Below the pieces are notes generated by a model that was given only the letters and a program-made list of their open reading frames with translations, ran no database searches and was not told the DNA's origin. From contig CALMPZ010000054.1 in NCBI GenBank assembly GCA_937871645.1, positions 1-10,292 of the forward strand: 10,292 bases of DNA, written 5' to 3'. The translations under genes and the position numbers were made by a program. Positions 5,578 to 10,292 of the stretch are shown here, piece after piece; position 1 is the first letter of the stretch, and every line of letters begins with the position of its first letter. This stretch comes from an uncultured Polymorphobacter sp. (GTDB taxonomy: Bacteria > Pseudomonadota > Alphaproteobacteria > Sphingomonadales > Sphingomonadaceae).

Positions 5578-6174
5578 ATGAACACCGCACCCGCGTTGAT
5601 TGTCGAAAAGCTGGCCTGCGCGCGCGGTGGCCGGCTGCTGTTCGAGGGGCTGGGCCTGCGTGTCGAGCGTGGCGGCGCAGTGCAGATCGAAGGCCGCAAC
5701 GGCGCTGGAAAATCGAGCCTTTTGCGCCTGCTGGCGGGTTTGCTGCGCCCGGCCGGGGGCCGCATCGACAACCCGTTTCGCATCGGCTGGGCCGGGCATG
5801 AACTGGCGCTCAAACCCAATATGCGGCTGCGCGACGAACTGACGCACTGGGCGCGGCTGGATGGGCGCGATGCGGCGGCGGTTGATGCGGCGCTGGCGGC
5901 GTTCGACCTGTTGCCGCTCGCCGAGCTGCCGGTCGGCGTACTGTCGAGCGGCCAGAAGCACCGTGCGGTGCTGGCGCGCGCGCATGCCTCGGGCGCCGAG
6001 CTGTGGTTGCTCGATGAGCCCGGTGTCGGGCTGGACGCGGCGTCACTCGAGCGACTGGCGGCGGCGATGCGCGCCCACCGCGCCGCTGGCGGGCTGGTCA
6101 TCGCCGCGACGCATGGCGACATCGGGCTCGACGCGCCCCAGAAACTGGTACTCGACCAGCTGGTGCTCGCCTGA
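5578..6174 (+). CDS. ccmA: Cytochrome c maturation ABC transporter ATPase CcmA
   Basis: This 198-residue ATP-binding subunit powers release of heme-loaded CcmE from CcmCD (with CcmB). Motifs: Walker A GRNGAGKS (39-46), signature LSSGQ (122-126), Walker B ELWLLDE (141-147), D-loop GLDAAS and switch histidine H179 in ATHGD. Length is typical (about 205). At the Q-loop, where CcmA proteins usually have GHQ, this reads GHELALK (E75), an unusual substitution. I chose ATG 5578 because homology starts there; the open frame extends upstream into yciB territory without a family match. It overlaps ccmB by one base (TGATG). A weak -35/-10 pair, TTGCGG (5543-5548), 17 bases, TATGCA (5566-5571), would put transcription almost at the ATG. 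It is the first gene of the ccm operon. Confidence 0.95.
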   Translation: MNTAPALIVEKLACARGGRLLFEGLGLRVERGGAVQIEGRNGAGKSSLLRLLAGLLRPAGGRIDNPFRIGWAGHELALKPNMRLRDELTHWARLDGRDAAAVDAALAAFDLLPLAELPVGVLSSGQKHRAVLARAHASGAELWLLDEPGVGLDAASLERLAAAMRAHRAAGGLVIAATHGDIGLDAPQKLVLDQLVLA

Positions 6175-6803
6175 TGTTCTGGCTGCTCGTCCGCCGCGAC
6201 CTTGCTCTCGCCTTGCGCCGCCCGGCCGCGCTGGCACTGCCGGTGGTGTTCTTCGTGCTCGCCGCCGCACTTTTCCCGTTCGCGGTCGGCCCCGATGCCA
6301 AGCTGCTGCTGGCGATTGCGCCCGGCGTTTTGTGGGTGGCGGCACTGCTCGCCGCGCTGCTGCCGGTCGAAACTTTGGTCGCCCCCGATGTCGCCGACGG
6401 CACGCTCGACCAGCTCGTCACGCGCGGGCTGGCGCTCGAAACCTTTGCGGCGGCACGGCTGGTCGCGCACTGGCTGAGCTTTGCATTGCCGTTGCTCGTC
6501 GCGCTGCCGGTGGCGGGCGTGCTGCTCGGCACGCCGGCGCTGGCCCCGCTGGCGCTCGGCCTGTTGATCGGCACCCCCGCGCTTGCCGCACTGGCGCTGC
6601 TCGCCGCCTGCCTGACCGCCGGCCTGCGCGGTGGCGGCGCACTCGCGGGTCTCATCGTGCTGCCGCTCGCGCTGCCGGTGCTGATTTTCGGCGTCGGCGT
6701 TGGCCAGCCGGGCGGGTTGCAGCTGCTCGGCGCGGCGACCTTGGTCATCGTCGCGGTGACGCCGTTTGCCGCAGCTGCGGCATTGCGCAGCGGTATGGAA
6801 TGA
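6174..6803 (+). CDS. ccmB: Heme exporter membrane subunit CcmB
   Basis: This 209-residue membrane protein has about six hydrophobic segments, typical of CcmB (about 220). It begins MFWLLVRRDLALALRRPAAL; the N-terminal RRDL--ALRRP motif is common in the family. The cytoplasmic loop VETLVAPDVADGTLDQLV (about 66-83) matches the conserved E-L-DG-LDQL region that contacts CcmA, and LPLALPVLIFGVG lies in a later membrane segment. CcmB with CcmA forms the ABC module that drives release of holo-CcmE from CcmC. The start ATG shares its A with the ccmA stop codon, so translation is coupled. The C-terminus ends LRSGME, and 42 bases follow before ccmC, the only real gap in the operon. Confidence 0.94.
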   Translation: MFWLLVRRDLALALRRPAALALPVVFFVLAAALFPFAVGPDAKLLLAIAPGVLWVAALLAALLPVETLVAPDVADGTLDQLVTRGLALETFAAARLVAHWLSFALPLLVALPVAGVLLGTPALAPLALGLLIGTPALAALALLAACLTAGLRGGGALAGLIVLPLALPVLIFGVGVGQPGGLQLLGAATLVIVAVTPFAAAAALRSGME

Positions 6804-6845
6804 TGCTGCAATCGCCCCGGCTTTGGTGCTAGAGCGGCGCCGACC

Positions 6846-7577
6846 ATGCACCGTTTTGCCAACCCTGCCCGTTTCCTGCGTATCGCCCGCGTGCTGACGC
6901 TGCCGCTGACATTGCTCGGGCTGGGGCTGACCGCGGCCGGGCTGTGGATCGGGCTGTTCGACAGCCCGCCCGACTATCAGCAAGGCGAAAGCGTCCGCAT
7001 CATGTATGTCCATGTGCCCGCCGCGTGGCTGGGCAGCGGTGGCTATCTGGGGCTGGCAGTCGCGTCCGCCGTCGCGCTGGTCTGGCGGCATCCGCTCGCC
7101 GAAATCGCTGCGCGCGCCATTGCACCTGTCGGCGCGGCGTTCACCGCGATCTGCCTGATTTCGGGGGCGCTGTGGGGCAAGCCGACCTGGGGCACGTACT
7201 GGGTGTGGGACGCGCGGCTGACCTCGATGCTGGTGCTGCTGTTCCTCTATCTCGGCTATCTGGCATTGAGCAGTGCCGAGGCCGAGCGCGGTGGCGGCAA
7301 GGCGGCATCGATCCTCGCGATCGTCGGCGTCATCAATCTGCCGATCATCAAATATTCGGTCGAATGGTGGAACACGCTGCACCAGGGCTCGTCGATCCGG
7401 CTGTCGGGCGCCGGTGCGTCATCATCGATTGCGCGCGAAGTGCTGTTGCCGGTGCTGCTGTCGGTCGCAGGTTTCAGCTTGTTGTTCGGCGCCATCGTGC
7501 TGATGCGGATGCGCGCCGCGCTCGCGCAGCAAGCCGTGGCGGCGCGGTCACGGCGGATTGCGGCAGCGTACACATGA
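6846..7577 (+). CDS. ccmC: Heme-handling protein CcmC
   Basis: This 243-residue inner-membrane protein has six hydrophobic segments and belongs to the heme-handling protein family. The tryptophan-rich periplasmic WWD domain is visible at about 110-127 (WGKPTWGTYWVWDARLTS). The two periplasmic heme-ligand histidines are H56 (MYVHVPAAW) and H179 (WWNTLHQGSS). CcmC binds heme and attaches it covalently to the histidine of CcmE with CcmD. The length matches E. coli CcmC (245). The ATG at 6846 has no strong ribosome binding site (AGAGCGG some 10 bases upstream). The stop overlaps the ccmD start by four bases (ATGA). Confidence 0.96.
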   Translation: MHRFANPARFLRIARVLTLPLTLLGLGLTAAGLWIGLFDSPPDYQQGESVRIMYVHVPAAWLGSGGYLGLAVASAVALVWRHPLAEIAARAIAPVGAAFTAICLISGALWGKPTWGTYWVWDARLTSMLVLLFLYLGYLALSSAEAERGGGKAASILAIVGVINLPIIKYSVEWWNTLHQGSSIRLSGAGASSSIAREVLLPVLLSVAGFSLLFGAIVLMRMRAALAQQAVAARSRRIAAAYT

Positions 7578-7711
7578 CTCACGCCGCATTCATCATCCCG
7601 GCCTATGCTGTGACCGTCGGCGGCTTGCTGGCCATCCTGCTGCAAAGCTGGGTGTCGATGCGGCGCGCCGAGGCGGCCGCGGAAAAGCTCAAGACGGAGC
7701 GCCGACGTTGA
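7574..7711 (+). CDS. ccmD: Small heme exporter subunit CcmD
   Basis: This 45-residue single-pass membrane protein begins MTHAAFIIPAYAVTVGGLLA. The FI-PAYAVT pattern with the following hydrophobic helix (about residues 6-24), then the basic, charged tail (MRRAEAAAEKLKTERRR), is the standard CcmD form. It stabilises CcmC-CcmE and is needed for release of holo-CcmE. Its ATG overlaps the ccmC stop (ATGA), and its own stop overlaps a possible TTG start of ccmE. Position between ccmC and ccmE confirms the call. Confidence 0.9.
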   Translation: MTHAAFIIPAYAVTVGGLLAILLQSWVSMRRAEAAAEKLKTERRR

Positions 7712-7728
7712 ACGCAACCAAAGCCCCG

Positions 7729-8166
7729 ATGAAACCCAAGCACCAGCGCCTCGTGCTGCTGGCACTGGCGCTCGCGGCGATGGCCGGCGCGCTGGCACTG
7801 GGCATCTCGGCCTTGGGTAGCAGCGCGACCTATTTCTACGCCCCCAGCGACGTGTTCGCCAAGGCGCCGGCGCCCGGCGAAGCCATCCGGCTCGGCGGGC
7901 TAGTGCAAAAGGGCAGCGTCCAGCGCCTGCCCGATGGGCTGACGCTGGCGTTCCGCGTCACCGATAACGCCCGCGACGTGCCGGTGCGCTACACCGGCAT
8001 TGTCCCCGACCTGTTCCGCGAAGGCCAGGGCGTCATCACCGAAGGCCATTTCGACGCGCAAGGCACCTTCATCGCGACCAGCGTGCTCGCCAAGCACGAC
8101 GAGAACTACATGCCGCCCGAAGTCGAGGGTTCGCTGCACAAGGTGCAAGGCAAGGTTACTTCATGA
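7729..8166 (+). CDS. ccmE: Heme chaperone CcmE
   Basis: This 145-residue periplasmic heme chaperone is tethered by one N-terminal membrane helix (about 8-29), followed by an OB-fold beta-barrel domain. The covalent heme histidine is H123 in LAKHDENYMPPEV, with Y127 as axial ligand, equivalent to H130/Y134 of E. coli. The common family start MK-KHQRL is seen at ATG 7729, which lacks a clear ribosome binding site. The alternative is TTG 7708, which overlaps the ccmD stop and has GGAG 8 bases upstream; it would add seven residues (LNATKAP). CcmE receives heme from CcmC and hands it to CcmF. The stop overlaps an ATG (ATGA) that opens a six-codon minicistron just before ccmF. Confidence 0.94.
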   Translation: MKPKHQRLVLLALALAAMAGALALGISALGSSATYFYAPSDVFAKAPAPGEAIRLGGLVQKGSVQRLPDGLTLAFRVTDNARDVPVRYTGIVPDLFREGQGVITEGHFDAQGTFIATSVLAKHDENYMPPEVEGSLHKVQGKVTS

Positions 8167-8184
8167 TCGTGGACTCCCTGTGAT
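8164..8184 (+). other. Six-codon minicistron at the ccmE/ccmF junction
   Basis: ATG 8164 overlaps the ccmE stop (ATGA) and encodes MIVDSL. Its TGA (8182-8184) shares the last G-position base with the GTG start of ccmF (8180-8182). It resembles the ccmF start (MIVE), and the 11 bases ATGATCGTGGA and GTGATTGTAGA match at 8 positions. It may relay ribosomes from ccmE to the weak GTG start, or be a relic of a duplicated start. No product of its own is expected. Confidence 0.35.
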
Positions 8185-10117
8185 TGTAGAATTGGGTCAC
8201 GCGGCGCTGTGGCTGGCGGCGGCGTTCGCGCTGTTGCAGGCGCTTGCCCCGTGGCTGCGTGCGCCCGTGGGTGATGCCGAGCGCTGGACCGGCCTCGCGG
8301 TGCCGGCCGCACTGGCGCAGGCGCTGCTCGTCAGCCTGGCGTTCGGATCGCTGGTGTGGGCGTTCGCGACTAGCGACTTTTCGGTCAAGCTCGTCGCCAC
8401 CAACAGCCACACGATGAAGCCGATGCTCTACAAACTGAGCGGCGTCTGGGGCAATCACGAAGGCTCGATGCTGCTGTGGATTCTGGTGATGGCCGTGGCA
8501 GGCGCCGCGGTCTCGCTCGCCGACAGCCCGCTCGGTGACCGCTTCCGCGCGCTCGTCCTGTCGATGCAGGGGCTGATCGCACTGGGCTTTTACGCCTTCC
8601 TGCTTGCGGCCTCGAACCCGTTCGAGCGGTTGGGCGTTGCGCCGACACAGGGCAACGGCCTCAACCCGTTGCTGCAGGATCCCGGCCTCGCGTTCCACCC
8701 GCCGATGCTCTACGCCGGCTACGTCGGGCTGTCGGTGGCGTTCGCGTTTGCCGTTGCGGCCTTGCTCGAACGCCGTGTCGGCCCGGCCTGGGCAGCGGCG
8801 GTGCGGCCCTGGGTGCTGGCAGCGTGGGCGGCGCTGGGGTGCGGCATCACGCTCGGCAGTTGGTGGGCCTATTACGAGCTCGGCTGGGGCGGCTACTGGT
8901 TCTGGGACCCGGTCGAAAACGCTTCGCTGATGCCGTGGCTTGCCGCGACCGCGCTGCTGCATTCGGTGGCGGTGCTGGCCAAACGCGACGCGCTGCGCAA
9001 CTGGACCATCCTGCTCGCCGTCATCGGCTTTTCGCTGTCGATGATCGGCACGTTCGTAGTGCGTTCGGGGTTGCTGACCTCGGTCCACGCCTTCGCCGTC
9101 GATCCGGCGCGCGGCGCGTTTCTGCTGGTGCTGCTGGCGCTGTATATTGGCGGCGCGCTGCTGCTCTACGGCCTGCGCGCCTCGACCGTCGCGGTCGGCG
9201 AAGGCTTTGCCCCCGTCAGCCGCGAAGGTGCGCTGGTCGCCAACAATCTGCTGCTCGCGGCGGGTCTGGGCGTGGTGTTCGTCGGCTCGGGCTATCCGCT
9301 GCTCGTCGATGTCATGGGGGCCGGCCCGATTTCGGTCGGGCCGCCGTATTTCAACGCCACCTTCGGGCCGTTGATGATCCCGCTGGTGCTGCTGATGGCG
9401 ATCGGGCCGTTCCTCGGCTGGGGCGCGGCGCGCACCGACAAGCTGGCGCGCAAGCTGGCCGTTCCGGCGCTGTTCGCTGTCGGTCTGGTGGCGTTTGCCG
9501 TCGCGGTCTGGGATGTGCGCGCAGTGTTTTCACTGATCGGCTTTGCGCTGTCGGCATGGCTTGGCGTCGCGACGCTCGCCATCCTGTGGGGCCGGCTGCC
9601 GTGGCGCACGCCGCGTGCCACCTGGGGCATGGCGCTGGCGCATCTCGGCGTCGCGATCACGCTGTTCGGCATCACCGCGAGCGGCGCGCTAACCCGCGAA
9701 TTGCTGGTCAATTTGCGGCTCGGCGAAAGCGCCGAAGTCGCGGGCTACACGATGAAGCTGGTTGATGTCGCCCCCGTCGCGGGTGCCAACTGGACTGCAC
9801 TGGAGGCCACGCTCGACGTGTCGCGCGCCGGCAAGCCGGTCACCGTGCTGCACCCGCAGGCGCGGCTCTACACGTCGCCGATGATGGACACCACAGAGGC
9901 CGCAATCCACACGCGCCTCAACGGTGACTTGTACGCCGTGCTTGGCAAGCCCGACGGTTCGGGGCGCTGGCAGCTGCATGTCTGGTGGAAGCCGTTCGTC
10001 GTCTGGATCTGGGCGGGCGGGCTGATCATGGCGCTCGGCGGCGGGCTGTCGATGACGGCGCGTGCCAGTGCGCGACGCAGCGCGGCAGAGCCAGTGGGCG
10101 CATTGGTGGCGGCATGA
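8180..10117 (+). CDS. ccmF: Cytochrome c heme lyase subunit CcmF
   Basis: This 645-residue polytopic membrane protein (E. coli CcmF is 647) joins heme from CcmE to the CXXCH cysteines of apocytochrome c, together with CcmH. The WWD domain is at about 226-253 (GSWWAYYELGWGGYWFWDPV then ENASLMPWL). The four conserved histidines are at H173 (FHPPMLY), H261 (LHSVAVLAK), H303 (TSVHAF) and H488 (LAHLGVAITLFG). The first three match the E. coli numbering exactly, which supports the GTG start at 8180 (MIVELGHAALW). Upstream in-frame codons lie inside ccmE and have no family similarity. The C-terminal periplasmic domain (LLVNLRLGESAEVAGY onward) and the last helix with HVWWKPFVVWIWAG are complete. The stop overlaps the ccmG start (ATGA). 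Confidence 0.97.
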   Translation: MIVELGHAALWLAAAFALLQALAPWLRAPVGDAERWTGLAVPAALAQALLVSLAFGSLVWAFATSDFSVKLVATNSHTMKPMLYKLSGVWGNHEGSMLLWILVMAVAGAAVSLADSPLGDRFRALVLSMQGLIALGFYAFLLAASNPFERLGVAPTQGNGLNPLLQDPGLAFHPPMLYAGYVGLSVAFAFAVAALLERRVGPAWAAAVRPWVLAAWAALGCGITLGSWWAYYELGWGGYWFWDPVENASLMPWLAATALLHSVAVLAKRDALRNWTILLAVIGFSLSMIGTFVVRSGLLTSVHAFAVDPARGAFLLVLLALYIGGALLLYGLRASTVAVGEGFAPVSREGALVANNLLLAAGLGVVFVGSGYPLLVDVMGAGPISVGPPYFNATFGPLMIPLVLLMAIGPFLGWGAARTDKLARKLAVPALFAVGLVAFAVAVWDVRAVFSLIGFALSAWLGVATLAILWGRLPWRTPRATWGMALAHLGVAITLFGITASGALTRELLVNLRLGESAEVAGYTMKLVDVAPVAGANWTALEATLDVSRAGKPVTVLHPQARLYTSPMMDTTEAAIHTRLNGDLYAVLGKPDGSGRWQLHVWWKPFVVWIWAGGLIMALGGGLSMTARASARRSAAEPVGALVAA

Positions 10118-10292
10118 CCGATGCTCCTACCCCCCCCGCACGCAGCTGGCTGACGCGGCTGGCGATCTATGGCCCGCTGCTGCTGTTCGCGGTGTTCGTG
10201 GTGTTTGTCGGCAGCCAGCTCGGCCGCGAAACGCGCGTCACCGTGACCTCGAAGCTGATCGGCCAGCCGATGCCGGCGGTCAGTTTGCCGGG
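10114..10292 (+). CDS. ccmG: Thiol:disulfide interchange protein CcmG/DsbE, N-terminal part (cut by window edge)
   Basis: The first 59 codons are visible, open to the right edge. The sequence starts MTDAPTPPARSW, has one membrane anchor (about residues 18-34, YGPLLLFAVFVVFVGSQL), then SKLIGQPMPAVSLP, the typical entry to the CcmG/DsbE thioredoxin domain (compare the common IGKP-P-F-LP). The CXXC active site lies outside the window. CcmG reduces the heme-binding cysteines of apocytochrome c in the periplasm. The ATG overlaps the ccmF stop by four bases. ccmH genes are expected next. Confidence 0.9.
   Translation, partial: MTDAPTPPARSWLTRLAIYGPLLLFAVFVVFVGSQLGRETRVTVTSKLIGQPMPAVSLP

Noticed and set aside
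5565..7382. 605-codon minus-strand open frame opposite ccmA, ccmB and ccmC
   Set aside because: Low-complexity, Arg/Gln/Ala-rich composition typical of a GC-rich antisense frame; the plus strand holds intact ccm genes.
8156..9088. 310-codon minus-strand open frame opposite ccmF
   Set aside because: Arg/Gln/His-rich shadow of the ccmF coding strand with no domain.
1..10292. CRISPR arrays, tRNA or rRNA genes, insertion sequences, prophage genes
   Set aside because: No regularly spaced repeats, no tRNA cloverleaf pattern, and no transposase, integrase or phage-like reading frame was seen; the remaining gaps are all shorter than 250 bases.

Overview
The window is GC-rich, tightly packed bacterial chromosome. 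It looks like an alphaproteobacterium, most probably of the Sphingomonadales. The reasons are codon use, a pspABC operon divergent from pspF, and a System I cytochrome c maturation cluster in the order ccmA-B-C-D-E-F-G. This placement comes from reading the proteins, not from a database search.

Left part (1-2684), envelope stress. The phage-shock-protein operon lies on the minus strand. It runs from a 52-residue exported peptide with a strong ribosome binding site (1293-1451), through a GC-rich hairpin, to pspA, pspB and pspC, which is cut by the window edge. Its activator gene pspF is divergent on the plus strand. The gap between them holds a good sigma-54 (-24/-12) promoter aimed at the small gene and pspABC. 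About 80-110 bp upstream of that promoter is a 15-bp direct repeat with a 20-bp period, which is where PspF enhancer sites are expected. The small first gene is not a classical Psp protein and is the best candidate for something new here.

Middle part (2685-5522). A Sel1-repeat protein with a signal peptide (minus strand) has clearly lower GC than its surroundings. It is followed by an iron-type superoxide dismutase (sodB, plus strand) and a YciB/septation protein A family membrane protein (minus strand). A 36-bp palindromic repeat occurs twice, each copy starting 3-6 bases after a stop codon (pspF and yciB) and in the same orientation relative to that gene. The two copies differ in the stem by a compensatory base-pair swap, which points to a structured, REP-like 3'-end element.

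Right part (5578-10292), cytochrome c biogenesis. ccmA, ccmB, ccmC, ccmD, ccmE, ccmF and the start of ccmG/dsbE form one plus-strand operon with mostly overlapping stop/start codons. CcmABCD load and release heme on CcmE, CcmF attaches heme to apocytochrome, and CcmG reduces the apocytochrome thiols. The ccmE/ccmF junction contains a six-codon minicistron that looks like a duplicated ccmF start. Most of the window is ordinary, well-known machinery. The unusual material is in the small psp leader gene, the junctions and the intergenic repeats.
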